Shown here: positions 1-8,335 of the stretch, in pieces
Numbering within the stretch: the first letter of the stretch is position 1
How the letters are laid out: every line of letters starts with the position of its first letter
DNA from: CAYYIS01 sp964470965
GTDB taxonomy: Bacteria > JAAXHH01 > JABIQT01
DNA length: 64,000 nucleotides
Direction: 5' to 3'
Assembly (NCBI GenBank): GCA_964470965.1
Contig: CAYYIS010000017.1
Coordinates: 25,619 to 89,618 of the forward strand
The notes under the pieces: generated by a model
What the model saw: the letters and a program-made list of their open reading frames with translations, nothing else
The model's database searches: none
What the model was told of the DNA's origin: nothing
Program-made: the position numbers and the translations under genes

Positions 1-211
1 TGGAGGTATCCAACCCATCTACCTCAATTTTACCCCGGGTCGGTGTGAGGAGGCAGCTAAGACAGAGCCCCAACGTGCTTTTTCCGGAACCGTTTGGACC
101 GATAATTCCGAGGAACTGGCCGTCAGGGACGGCGAGGAATACACCGTTTAGAGCACGGGCAGAGTCCGGCGCATCACCGTATTGGTAATGAACGTCCTCG
201 ACAACGATCAA
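1..211 (-). CDS. ECF/CbiO-type ABC transporter ATP-binding protein (partial)
   Basis: This is the N-terminal 70 residues of an ABC ATPase that runs off the left edge of the window. The Walker A motif GPNGSGKST is visible about 45 residues in. It is preceded by an A-loop region with HYQYGD, the layout typical of energy-coupling-factor ATPases (CbiO/EcfA). The best start is a TTG at 211-209 that overlaps the TGA stop of the upstream gene (TTGA), which implies translational coupling. Linkage to larB and a LarC domain suggests that it energises nickel (or cobalt) uptake for the nickel-pincer cofactor; ECF nickel transporters are known in lar clusters. The substrate is inferred from context only, because the membrane subunits lie outside the window. 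Confidence 0.75.
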   Translation of the reverse strand, partial: MIVVEDVHYQYGDAPDSARALNGVFLAVPDGQFLGIIGPNGSGKSTLGLCLSCLLTPTRGKIEVDGLDTS

Positions 212-669
212 AACAGGGATTCCAGGTCGAGTGCCCGGGCGGCTTCCCTTGAGGCCTCATCAACCACGGAGAGTGGTACCTTATGGTTGCGGGCCGCTTT
301 CAGGCAATCATCGTATTCAGGGGTGATACGGATTTCGGTCCCGTGTGTGACCACTTTGATGCGGATGGTGCCGTACCCGGTTTGCACTTCTGTGATAACG
401 CGGTCCAGCTTTATTCGATCCACCGGAAACATACGAATGCCGATCGTGGTGGTTTCTCTCAGGATGATCTCGGATATCACCTCCGCGAGAGAGAGGGGGG
501 AGAGCACACTCAGCTTAACACCCGGGCGCCCTTTTTTCATGATGATGGGGGTCAGGTAGGCATCGAGCGATCCTGCTTCAAAGAGGAGATCGATAATATG
601 CTGATAATACTGCGGATTCATATCATCAACATTGGTTTCGATCATCATGACCGTGTCCGTACTGTTCAT
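208..669 (-). CDS. LarC C-terminal domain protein (nickel insertion)
   Basis: This 153-residue protein matches the C-terminal half of LarC, the CTP-dependent nickel insertase that completes the nickel-pincer cofactor of lactate racemase-type enzymes. Visible family motifs are the ETNVDDMNP segment near the N-terminus and IIMKKGRPG about 20 residues later. The chosen ATG (669-667) overlaps the larB TGA by four bases (ATGA). A longer reading with an extra 29 residues would run into larB and is unlikely. Full LarC is about 400 residues and has an N-terminal LarC1 domain. No LarC1 sequence is present between this gene and larB, so the domain stands alone here. It overlaps the following ATPase gene by four bases. 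Confidence 0.8.
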   Translation of the reverse strand: MNSTDTVMMIETNVDDMNPQYYQHIIDLLFEAGSLDAYLTPIIMKKGRPGVKLSVLSPLSLAEVISEIILRETTTIGIRMFPVDRIKLDRVITEVQTGYGTIRIKVVTHGTEIRITPEYDDCLKAARNHKVPLSVVDEASREAARALDLESLF

Positions 670-1421
670 CCTTCTTCTTTCCGGTTGATCAGGCTGGCGG
701 CGTAACCGGCGCCAAAGCCGTTGTCGATGTTTACAACGGTTATCCCAGATGCACAACTTGTTAGCATACCCAGCAAGGCCGCCACGCCGCCGAAGCTGGC
801 ACCATATCCGACACTGGTGGGCACGGCAATTACCGGTCTCGACACGATGCCGCCTACAACGCTGGCCAGCGCCCCTTCCATTCCGGCTACAACGATGATG
901 ACAGACGCATTTACGATCATCTCTTTGTGAGCGAACAGTCTGTGAATGCCGGCAACACCTACATCAAATAACCGCTCAACCTCATTGCCCATTACCGTCG
1001 CCGTAACAACGGCCTCCTCGGCGACCGGGATATCACTGGTCCCGGCGGATATGACAAGGATGGTGCCTCTTCCCCGTATCTCTCGATTTTTATGTATCAC
1101 TATGGTTCTGGCAGCTTCGTGGAACTCGGCCCCAGGGATTTCGCTCTTAACCGCTGTATAGACATCCGGGTTGGCTCTCGTGGCGAGCAAGTCTGCACCG
1201 GTGTCCACAATCCGACGGGCGATACCCAGAATTTGATCGGTCGTTTTACCCTCGCAGTAGATCACTTCCGGGAAGCCTTGGCGAATAGCTCTGTGGTGAT
1301 CCACCATTGCAAAACCGAGGTCCTCGAACGGTAATGCGCGAAGAGCATCTACCGCTTCTTCAATCGATACTTCGCCGGAATTTAGCTGTTCCAGCAGGCT
1401 GCGTATTTTATGTTCATCCAT
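666..1421 (-). CDS. larB: LarB, nicotinate-nucleotide carboxylase/hydrolase of nickel-pincer cofactor synthesis
   Basis: LarB carboxylates nicotinic acid adenine dinucleotide at C5 and cleaves the phosphoanhydride, the first step toward the nickel-pincer nucleotide. The sequence has the AIR-carboxylase-like (PurE-fold) C-terminal region, including VVAGMEGALASVVGG, PVIAVPTSVGYGASFGG and the closing NIDNGFGAGYAA, all characteristic of LarB. At 251 residues it is of normal length. ATG at 1421 is preferred over an in-frame TTG at 1427; neither has a clear Shine-Dalgarno sequence. It is the first gene of a tight operon with the LarC domain and the ECF ATPase. No lactate racemase-type client (LarA) is in the window. 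Confidence 0.9.
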   Translation of the reverse strand: MDEHKIRSLLEQLNSGEVSIEEAVDALRALPFEDLGFAMVDHHRAIRQGFPEVIYCEGKTTDQILGIARRIVDTGADLLATRANPDVYTAVKSEIPGAEFHEAARTIVIHKNREIRGRGTILVISAGTSDIPVAEEAVVTATVMGNEVERLFDVGVAGIHRLFAHKEMIVNASVIIVVAGMEGALASVVGGIVSRPVIAVPTSVGYGASFGGVAALLGMLTSCASGITVVNIDNGFGAGYAASLINRKEEG

Positions 1422-1436
1422 AATCAATTAAAGGTT

Positions 1437-1466
1437 TTGACAAACAGACAGAACAAACGTTACAAT
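1437..1466 (+). promoter_or_regulatory. Sigma-70-type promoter for the 2-hydroxyacid dehydrogenase operon
   Basis: TTGACA at 1437-1442 and TACAAT at 1461-1466 are separated by 18 bases. The -35 box is a perfect consensus and the -10 box matches at five of six positions. A start near 1473 would give a leader of about 64 bases before the ATG at 1537. It lies in the divergent gap between larB and the dehydrogenase. Confidence 0.55.
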
Positions 1467-1536
1467 CAGCGAGCAAGCATATATTGTTTCATTATACTGG
1501 TTTTTGGCAAGTAATTTCTTCCTATCAGGAGATGTT

Positions 1537-2550
1537 ATGTCCCGATTTACGATTCTGTCGTATGGCGCGCCGGAGAGTGTCGGCTCGCCCATGGATATTA
1601 TCGATGAGGCCCTCAGGAGCATCGATTGTGAACTGAAAAAACGGATGTATCGGACAGAAGACGAATTAATGGAAGCCGCAAGGGATGTAGATGGAATCCT
1701 TGAAGGCGGCGCCAGACTGCCGGCCCATCTGGTAAATGCGCTTCCGGAGCGGGTCAGGGTAATAGGCGCCGGTGGCATAGGCGTCGATTTTGTTGATGTT
1801 GAAGCGGCCACCAGTCGGGGGATCATCGTCTTTAACCTACCCGGCGTCTTCGAACGTGAGGTCGCCCATCAGGCTATGATGCTGTTGCTCGCCCTGGCCA
1901 GAAATCTGGTTCCGATCACCAATGCCATGAAACGCGGCGACCCCCAACCCGACAGAGGTTCGATTCAACATCTTTACGGGCAGACGCTCGGCCTCGTGTC
2001 ATTTGGGAACATCGCACGGGCTATGGCCAGAATTTCAGCGGGATTCGAATTTCGCATATTGGCTTATGATCCGTTCGTCAGCCAGGAGGAGGCGGATCAA
2101 TTCGGTGTGACTATGGTTGACAAGGAGACTCTGTTTAAAGAGTCGGACTTCGTATCCTCACACGCACCGCATACCCCCGGAACATATCACCTGATCGGGG
2201 ATGAAGATTTTCGGAACATGAAACCAACCGCTTACTTCATCAACACGGGGCGAGGCAAAGTGGTTGATGAAAGATACTTGGTCCAGGCACTACGGGAAGG
2301 AAGGATAGCCGGCGCCGGACTGGATGTACTGGAAGAGGAACCGGCAAGACCTGGTAACCCGCTTCTTGAAATGGATAATGTTGTCACAACGCCCCACATG
2401 GCTTCAGCCTCTGACCGCGGTGCGATCGAACGCAGAAAGAAAGCCGCCAGTCAGCTCGTAACGATCCTGAACGGCCGGTGGCCGGTGGACGGACTGGTAA
2501 ATCCTGAAGTGATCCCGTTGGCGGCACAAAAATGGGGTATGCCGGAGTAG
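1537..2550 (+). CDS. D-isomer-specific 2-hydroxyacid dehydrogenase (CtBP-like)
   Basis: This 337-residue protein is an NAD(P)-dependent dehydrogenase of the phosphoglycerate dehydrogenase/CtBP family, which interconverts 2-hydroxy and 2-keto acids. The catalytic Arg (INTGRGKVVDE), Glu (EEEPARPG) and His (TTPHMAS) are all in their usual order. The dinucleotide loop reads LVSFGNIARAMA, with Ser where the first Gly of GxGxxG normally sits and Ala in place of the last Gly. Start ATG 1537 follows AGGAG at 1527-1531 with five bases of spacing; an in-frame upstream start at 1504 lacks such a site. It is followed after 7 bases by an enolase-family gene and then a HAD hydrolase, so it probably acts in sugar-acid breakdown. 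The substrate cannot be told. Confidence 0.85.
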   Translation: MSRFTILSYGAPESVGSPMDIIDEALRSIDCELKKRMYRTEDELMEAARDVDGILEGGARLPAHLVNALPERVRVIGAGGIGVDFVDVEAATSRGIIVFNLPGVFEREVAHQAMMLLLALARNLVPITNAMKRGDPQPDRGSIQHLYGQTLGLVSFGNIARAMARISAGFEFRILAYDPFVSQEEADQFGVTMVDKETLFKESDFVSSHAPHTPGTYHLIGDEDFRNMKPTAYFINTGRGKVVDERYLVQALREGRIAGAGLDVLEEEPARPGNPLLEMDNVVTTPHMASASDRGAIERRKKAASQLVTILNGRWPVDGLVNPEVIPLAAQKWGMPE

Positions 2551-2557
2551 GCACGAA

Positions 2558-3697
2558 ATGACCATAGAATCCATATCAATTTCAGTTTTCGAACTGGCTG
2601 CGAATACACCTCGGTTCAACCTCAGGGAAACGACACACCTGGGTAAGCCCCACTGGGTGCGGACGTCGATAGCAATTGGATTAGAGACGGTCCACGTTCT
2701 GCATGTCCGCACATCCGATGGTTTTGAGGGCATGTGCACGGTGGGCGACGCCCGTTATACCACCATGCGCGGCGAGGATCTTGAACAACTTCGTATCATG
2801 ACCGTCGGCGAAAATCCCCTGGACCGGGAATATCTCGATGCAAAACTTCGCATGGCCACACGAAGCATTTTCACACGGCCGGGTTGGGCCGGCGCCTTCG
2901 ACAATTGTCTTTGGGATATAGCCGGGAAGGCCGCCGGGCTCCCAGTTCACGCCCTGATCGGCCGGGCACGTAACCGTTGCCCCGCGTATTATAACTACGG
3001 TGGGAAAACCATTGCCGAGGCGATCGAAGATGGCGGATCAGCTATTTTGAACGGTTTTACGGCAATAAAGGACCACTTCAACGAAACCGCGCGGGAGAAC
3101 ATCGCATGGTGCCAGGCTGTTCGTGAAGCGGTGGGTGATGAGATAGATCTGCTGCACGATGCGGCATGGTGCCAGTACACATTTGATGAGGCGGTTCGCG
3201 TAGGGCGGGCCCTGCACGATTTGAATTTTCGCTGGTTCGAAGAACCGCTGGAAGATCGTGACATGACCTCCCTGATCAAGTTAGGCGCATTACTCGAAAT
3301 ACCCATCGTAACACCGGAGACCCTGATGCACGACCGTGATTTATCCGCTCAATGGCTGATCAGGGGGGCAACGGACCTGCTGCGTGGGAACGCCCGCCTG
3401 GGCACCACCTCTCTTCTCAAACTTGCCCATCTAGCGGAACTGCACAACACAAATATTGAACTCAATGGGCCTGGAGGATTGTTTGGCCTTGTGCACGCTC
3501 ATCTGGTCTGTGCCATCCGCAATACAAGCTACTACGAATATTTCCCCGGTGGCACGCGGGACGAAATCGGCAAGGAAATCGGATTGGTGAATCCGCCTGT
3601 GCCTCAGGATGGGTACATCGCCCCGCCCGACGCGTCTGGCTGGGGCGCGGAGTGGGACATGGACTATTTTATGAAGAAGCGGACAGGAGAGATGTGA
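2558..3697 (+). CDS. Mandelate racemase/muconate lactonizing enzyme family protein
   Basis: This 379-residue enolase-superfamily enzyme probably abstracts the alpha-proton of a sugar acid to dehydrate or epimerise it. It has an N-terminal capping domain and then the barrel. Three carboxylate metal ligands are visible in order: the Asp of LLHDAAW, the Glu of WFEEPLED and the Glu of IVTPETLM. A Lys in TAIKDHF matches the strand-2 base. Where many relatives have the general acid/base His (I-E-x-H-G near the end of the barrel), this protein has Asn303 in IELNGPGG. Start ATG 2558 has GGAG just upstream, within the end of the preceding gene. It is sandwiched between a 2-hydroxyacid dehydrogenase and a HAD hydrolase. 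The exact substrate is unknown. Confidence 0.85.
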   Translation: MTIESISISVFELAANTPRFNLRETTHLGKPHWVRTSIAIGLETVHVLHVRTSDGFEGMCTVGDARYTTMRGEDLEQLRIMTVGENPLDREYLDAKLRMATRSIFTRPGWAGAFDNCLWDIAGKAAGLPVHALIGRARNRCPAYYNYGGKTIAEAIEDGGSAILNGFTAIKDHFNETARENIAWCQAVREAVGDEIDLLHDAAWCQYTFDEAVRVGRALHDLNFRWFEEPLEDRDMTSLIKLGALLEIPIVTPETLMHDRDLSAQWLIRGATDLLRGNARLGTTSLLKLAHLAELHNTNIELNGPGGLFGLVHAHLVCAIRNTSYYEYFPGGTRDEIGKEIGLVNPPVPQDGYIAPPDASGWGAEWDMDYFMKKRTGEM

Positions 3698-3700
3698 TCC

Positions 3701-4405
3701 ATGGCTTCCTATGATGTGGTTGTTTTCGATGCCGCGGGCACTCTGGTCGGACGGGATTCTCCGGATCATTTCGAAGAATATTTCGTGATTGCCGCCCGTG
3801 AAGTAGGGTACGTGATCACAGTCGATCAAGTCCGGGACAAGGTGGCCGAAATATACGAAGATACCCAGAAAAGGCTTGGCGGTGCCAGGATGACAGGGCC
3901 TGATGAAGCACGGCAATTTTGGGTGAAGTTGTATGAAGAGGTACTCCGGGCAGTGGGTGTGGAAGGCGATATCAGAGAAGGAATAGGTCGATTCTACGAT
4001 AAGTTTCAGGAAGGCCACTACCTGGAGGTTTACAGTGATGTACTGCCAACACTCCGGGGTCTGTTGGAGAGTGGGATCCGGATGGGGGTCCTGTCCAACT
4101 GGTCCGAACATCTTGAAAATCTGTTCGAGAGACTCGGGATCCGACCTTATTTCGAATTTGTAGTCGTTTCCGCCATAGTCGGCGTTGAAAAACCTGATGG
4201 CAGAATTTTTGACTTGACGGTTGAACGCGCCGGTGTACCGCACAGTCGGATTCTGTTTGTGGGTGACCATCCGGAAGACGATGTCCTGGCTGCCCGAAAA
4301 GCAGGTATAGACGCGCTCCTGCTTGACAGGCATGACCACCACCAGCGGCACCGTCTACCTACCATAAAGTCCCTGACGGAAGTAAATGACTATGTGGGGG
4401 CTTAA
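3701..4405 (+). CDS. HAD-superfamily hydrolase
   Basis: This 234-residue haloacid-dehalogenase-superfamily protein has a helical cap (subfamily IA-like). Motif I is VVFDAAGTLVG with nucleophile Asp10. The usual acid/base Asp two residues later is Ala12, as in dehalogenase- and phosphonatase-like members, so it may not be a standard phosphatase. Motif II is VLSNWSE, motif III the Lys of VEKPDGRIF and motif IV VGDHPEDDV. ATG 3701 follows an AGGAG-like site within the end of the preceding gene (3-base gap), making it the last gene of the 1537-4405 operon. It probably processes a phosphorylated or activated intermediate of the same pathway; this is inference. Confidence 0.82.
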   Translation: MASYDVVVFDAAGTLVGRDSPDHFEEYFVIAAREVGYVITVDQVRDKVAEIYEDTQKRLGGARMTGPDEARQFWVKLYEEVLRAVGVEGDIREGIGRFYDKFQEGHYLEVYSDVLPTLRGLLESGIRMGVLSNWSEHLENLFERLGIRPYFEFVVVSAIVGVEKPDGRIFDLTVERAGVPHSRILFVGDHPEDDVLAARKAGIDALLLDRHDHHQRHRLPTIKSLTEVNDYVGA

Positions 4406-4885
4406 GCGGAGTTACAACGCGCACTTTAATTGGTTCCGTGACGTTGAGGCTTCCGTTCCTGTGCCTTCTGCAAAAGAAACGGAGCACGGTGGCCCGACCA
4501 TAACGCTTGTTCGGGGTTGAACACCTGCCTGGTGCCCTGGTTATCTCTTTAAAAATGTGATCTACCCATACGTCCAGGCGTACAATATCAATGGATAGCC
4601 GCTGTCGGTTCCCGGTGGCTATTTACCGTCACCAAGCTGGTCGGGGTGTTGCCTGAATCCGCGTTATACCCTAATCGGGTATTGCCGTCGGTAGATGGAG
4701 GCGGTGGATTCATAGCATTTTCAACCCGTTAACGCAATAGAATTTGAAACGTCATCGACACGTGACAACAACGTCGATTTTAACTCCCCTGATGACTTAA
4801 ACGGGCACCTTAAAAAACCGCTTGCGTTCCAAGGAATCATGTTGTAGATTACGGCGCCTTCAGATGCCGGAGGAGTTAGCAAGAT
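4406..4885. other. Intergenic stretch, no gene seen
   Basis: These 480 bases between the HAD hydrolase and tRNA-Glu have frames broken by stops and no recognisable protein. The only feature picked out is a possible tRNA promoter near the right end, listed separately. No clear hairpin with a T-run was seen after the HAD gene. Confidence 0.5.
4822..4850 (+). promoter_or_regulatory. Probable promoter for tRNA-Glu
   Basis: TTGCGT at 4822-4827 and TAGATT at 4845-4850 are spaced by exactly 17 bases. Each box is an imperfect match to the sigma-70 consensus. A start near 4857 would place the tRNA 5' end about 30 bases downstream, which is plausible for a processed leader. Confidence 0.4.
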
Positions 4886-4960
4886 GACCCCATCGTCTAG
4901 CCAGGCCTAGGACATCGCCCTTTCACGGCGACAACACGGGTTCGAATCCCGTTGGGGTCA
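4886..4960 (+). tRNA. tRNA-Glu (UUC)
   Basis: This is a 75-base cloverleaf. The acceptor arm GACCCCA (4886-4892) pairs with TGGGGTC (4953-4959), followed by discriminator A4960. The anticodon loop CTTTCAC is closed by CGCC/GGCG and gives anticodon TTC (Glu). The T arm is ACGGG-TTCGAAT-CCCGT. CCA is not encoded. It closely resembles bacterial tRNA-Glu. Confidence 0.96.
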
Positions 4961-5033
4961 TACGATAATCAACAGGTTGTATCCATAACCCGCTCTAATG
5001 CGGCACTCCTTATTTTTTAAAGGAGATAGCATA

Positions 5034-5906
5034 GTGAAAGAATTCCGCGTATTGAGATACCGGATTGATATTTTCTCCATAGTTGCTGTCCTTCTCGCAC
5101 TCGGCGTGCAACTTACCGCCATCTGGATGGCCCTGCCCTGGTACACAGTTTTTCTCATTCTTCTGCTCGTTCGTCAGGTAAACTTGGTGGAACATAACCA
5201 TGCCCACCTCAACATTTTTTACAATAAATTTTTAAACGAGACGCTCGGATTCATTTGTTTTCTATCCAACGGCACACCCTATCAGTTTTACACAGTTCAC
5301 CACGTCCAGAACCACCATGCCTACAATCAGCGGTTTGACGATACGGAACAGGACTGGTCCAGTATGTTCGGTTTCTCAACCTCCAGGTATCCGGATCAAC
5401 CGGTAGGGCAGCTGTATTATTTCCTTAGTTTCCCGATAATCACCATTTGTCACTCGCTTATCTATATTCTGAGAAGGCCAGACTCGCCTATTTTTAAACG
5501 GTTCGTCCGTACCATGGTTGTGTTTTCGATCTGCTGCGCGGCCTTGATAGCTATCAACCCGATGGGATTTGTCTATTTCTTTGTGCTTCCTTGGATAGTG
5601 GTCAGCTTCGGGTTAGGCGACAACAATTATAATCATCATCATGGTTGTAAGATGACTAATGAATATGACTCCTCGAATGTCTTTGTGACTGTTCCCTACC
5701 GTTGGCTCGGATTCCACATCGGATATCACGTAGCTCATCACATTAAACCGGACCTTCACTGGAGCAAACTCCCTGAATATCACGAATCGATTAAATCCAA
5801 TATCCCGACTGAAAATTACCGTCCCCACAAATATGCCGAGGAACACAGCGGGATGGAACTGGTACGGACAGATGCTGATGGTGGGGATGAGCTCGAGAAA
5901 GGTTAA
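5034..5906 (+). CDS. Membrane fatty-acid desaturase family protein
   Basis: This 290-residue integral membrane non-heme diiron enzyme probably introduces double bonds into, or hydroxylates, lipid acyl chains. It has an early hydrophobic pair (residues about 12-45), a second hydrophobic block around residues 130-185, and four histidine clusters: EHNHAH, HHVQNHH, NYNHHH and GYHVAHH, matching the HxxxH/HxxHH/HxxHH pattern of the family. GTG 5034 is taken as the start because AAAGGAG lies 8-9 bases upstream; the in-frame ATG at 4998 has no such site. It sits just downstream of tRNA-Glu and has no operon partner. The C-terminus is acidic and soluble. The specific substrate is not deducible. Confidence 0.85.
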   Translation: MKEFRVLRYRIDIFSIVAVLLALGVQLTAIWMALPWYTVFLILLLVRQVNLVEHNHAHLNIFYNKFLNETLGFICFLSNGTPYQFYTVHHVQNHHAYNQRFDDTEQDWSSMFGFSTSRYPDQPVGQLYYFLSFPIITICHSLIYILRRPDSPIFKRFVRTMVVFSICCAALIAINPMGFVYFFVLPWIVVSFGLGDNNYNHHHGCKMTNEYDSSNVFVTVPYRWLGFHIGYHVAHHIKPDLHWSKLPEYHESIKSNIPTENYRPHKYAEEHSGMELVRTDADGGDELEKG

Positions 5907-6378
5907 TCCTGACCTCCGTAGAAAGATTCCTATTCCCTGCCTTAACAGCCATGACACTCCTCAACGCTGTGTTTCATAAATCCCCTGTCTCTCCGTTTCG
6001 AGCAAGACTTTCCCTTGGTTCGCCATTCCTTTGTTTTCCACCCCATGAATCTGCATATCCGGTCCATGCCATACATCCGTTGAAATACACCCCTGCGGAT
6101 TCCAGACAGATTTAGCACCATGGCCGCGGCAATTTTCCGGTCGTTCTTTCCAACCTTGTTACCGAGATGGAAGGTCATAATTGACCTTTTAAAGGATTGT
6201 GAATGAACACCCCGTTATAGCCGCATATGGCTTGTATAATCGGAGTTGTTTGGCGTCTGTTCTGCACAATCGTTGGAAGCGATCGGGTTACATTTTACGT
6301 TGACAGTGCCTGCGGGCACAGGTATTCTAACGGGAATCCTTAACACGTATTTCTCGAATAATCCACGCGAGCGGCTCC
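5907..6378. other. Intergenic stretch with a TATAAT box, no gene seen
   Basis: These 470 bases between the desaturase and the peptide-binding protein hold no convincing coding frame. A perfect TATAAT at 6235-6240 (+) could serve the importer operon, but no good -35 box lies 16-18 bases upstream, so it is only suggestive. Confidence 0.4.
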
Positions 6379-8331
6379 ATGTATTTTTCCCATCGGCTTT
6401 TCCGAGTGTTGGTCCTGTGCATCGTATACATCGTTTATGAAGCAAATATCCTCCGTGCATCCGATGTCAGCGCGCCGGGCAGTTGGCCTGCAGAATGGTT
6501 TTCAGCCCCCAAAACTGCGTCGACTTTAGGTATCGATCGCTTTCAGGAATCCCCATTGCTTAGCTATCGCGTAGAGCAGGGAGTACTTCCGCCTCTGAAG
6601 GAACGACTACCGGGGGATCCAATTGTCGTAGTCCCCTACGAAAAGATTGGCCGATACGGAGGGACAATGCGTGTTTTCGGACAGGATGGGCCCCTGGTAA
6701 CCGGATTGGAGAACCCTCTTGGAATGGACCCAAAGGTCCGAACGCCCCTTCCCAACCTGGCCTCCGGATGGACATTTTCCGAAAATGGTGAGGTTTTCAC
6801 ACTCAAAATCCGGCCGGGATTACGATGGTCTGACGGACACCCCTTCACTTCATTTGACTTTCTTTTCTGGTATCGCCATGTCTTGTTGAACGATGAGTTG
6901 ACACCAGTCATTCGACCGCGCCTACGGGATATAAAGCTCAGTACTCCGGATTCTACCACGGTTGTCTTTTCGATGCCTAAACCGTACCCATTTCTAATAG
7001 ATGAACTGGCCCATCACGGCGCCAATTTCTTTGCCCCTGCGCACTTTATGAAGAATTACCATCCTGATTTTGTGGATAGGGAATCGTTGGAAGCAAGGGC
7101 GGAACGGGAAGGATTTATCGGTTGGGCTGCCTATTTTAATGCGATCCGAGGAAACAACTTGTCGGACCCTACCTTCACACCGACCATGAATGCCTATTTC
7201 TTGAATCGGAAGTCTCCCACCCTACAGATATTTGAACGAAATCCATACTATCCCAAGGTGGATCCTGACGGTAATCAGCTGCCTTATCTCGATGAGATCA
7301 TGGTGTTAATCGTGAAAAACCCAGAGGTGGTGACCGCCAAGACTTCCACCGGTCAGTCTCATTTTTCGGGCAACGGATTGAAGACGGCAGATATACCCCT
7401 CTTTAAAATGGGTGAAAAAATGCACGGGTTTACAACCCACATTTGGGACCGTCTCCAGGGGGTGGATGTGGTAATACAACCCAATCTGACCGTTGAAGAT
7501 CCAAGGCTAAGAGCAATTTTCAATGAATTTCGCTTCAGGAAGGCTTTATCACTGGCCATCGACCGAAATGAAATCAACACTATTGTTTACTTCGACCGCG
7601 CGACACCACGCCAGACTACGGTTATCCCTTCAAGTATCTTCTATGAAGAAGCGTTCGCCAATGCCTATATAGAATACAATCCAGGTTTATCCGAATCCCT
7701 GCTCGAAGAGATCGGACTGGTCGATAGTAACGGTGACGGGATACGAGACTATCCCAACGGTGATCCCCTGAGCATTACTCTCGAATGGGCCGATCTGGAA
7801 ACGCCTAAAGGCATGATGATGGAACTGATCACGGAATACTGGCGTGATATTGGGATCGATCTGAATTTGAAGCTGGTCGACAACGGCCTGCAAGCCTCCA
7901 GGGCCCGTGCCAACCTAATGCAGATGACTCTCTGGCACGCGGACAGAACATCTGATATCCTTTTTCCGTCGGAACCGTTCTGGTTCGTCCCCATGCACAT
8001 CGGTTGGGAAGAATGTCACTGGACCCCGTGGTCCAATTGGTATCTCACCGGAGGTGAAAAGGGCGAGGAACCACCGGGGCAAATCAAACAGTTGATATCT
8101 TGGTGGGAAGACCTTGGGACCACCATGGAGGTTGACCGGAGAGTCGAACTCGGTAAGCTTATCCTGCGGTCCCAGGCTGAAAATCTCTGGACCATCGGAA
8201 CTCTTGGTCTTGCACCGCAGCCAGTGGTTGTCAGCAACAAACTGCATAATGTACCCCCATTCGGTTACTGGGGCTGGGACAACCGCTGGACCATACCCTA
8301 CCATCCGGAAACATGGTTTTTGGACGGTTAA
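6379..8331 (+). CDS. Peptide-type ABC transporter substrate-binding protein (SBP family 5)
   Basis: This 650-residue periplasmic binding protein is of the DppA/OppA type. An N-terminal hydrophobic stretch (residues about 7-25, LFRVLVLCIVYIVYEA) should direct export. The mature part shows the family pattern: a strand with GGTMRVFG, then LASGWTFSENGEVFTLKIRPGLRWSDG, the hallmark region of family-5 proteins, and later RFRKALSLAIDRNEIN. It is somewhat longer than classical DppA (about 535 residues), as is common in environmental relatives. It heads an operon with two permeases (4-base gap, then an 8-base overlap). The ligand may be an oligopeptide, but many family-5 proteins bind sugars or metal chelates. 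Confidence 0.9.
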   Translation: MYFSHRLFRVLVLCIVYIVYEANILRASDVSAPGSWPAEWFSAPKTASTLGIDRFQESPLLSYRVEQGVLPPLKERLPGDPIVVVPYEKIGRYGGTMRVFGQDGPLVTGLENPLGMDPKVRTPLPNLASGWTFSENGEVFTLKIRPGLRWSDGHPFTSFDFLFWYRHVLLNDELTPVIRPRLRDIKLSTPDSTTVVFSMPKPYPFLIDELAHHGANFFAPAHFMKNYHPDFVDRESLEARAEREGFIGWAAYFNAIRGNNLSDPTFTPTMNAYFLNRKSPTLQIFERNPYYPKVDPDGNQLPYLDEIMVLIVKNPEVVTAKTSTGQSHFSGNGLKTADIPLFKMGEKMHGFTTHIWDRLQGVDVVIQPNLTVEDPRLRAIFNEFRFRKALSLAIDRNEINTIVYFDRATPRQTTVIPSSIFYEEAFANAYIEYNPGLSESLLEEIGLVDSNGDGIRDYPNGDPLSITLEWADLETPKGMMMELITEYWRDIGIDLNLKLVDNGLQASRARANLMQMTLWHADRTSDILFPSEPFWFVPMHIGWEECHWTPWSNWYLTGGEKGEEPPGQIKQLISWWEDLGTTMEVDRRVELGKLILRSQAENLWTIGTLGLAPQPVVVSNKLHNVPPFGYWGWDNRWTIPYHPETWFLDG

Positions 8332-8335
8332 TTTT

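Noticed and set aside
3431..4351. A 306-residue open frame on the - strand.
   Set aside because: It lies antisense to the enolase-family and HAD genes, which have clear motifs and ribosome sites; no domain pattern is visible in it.
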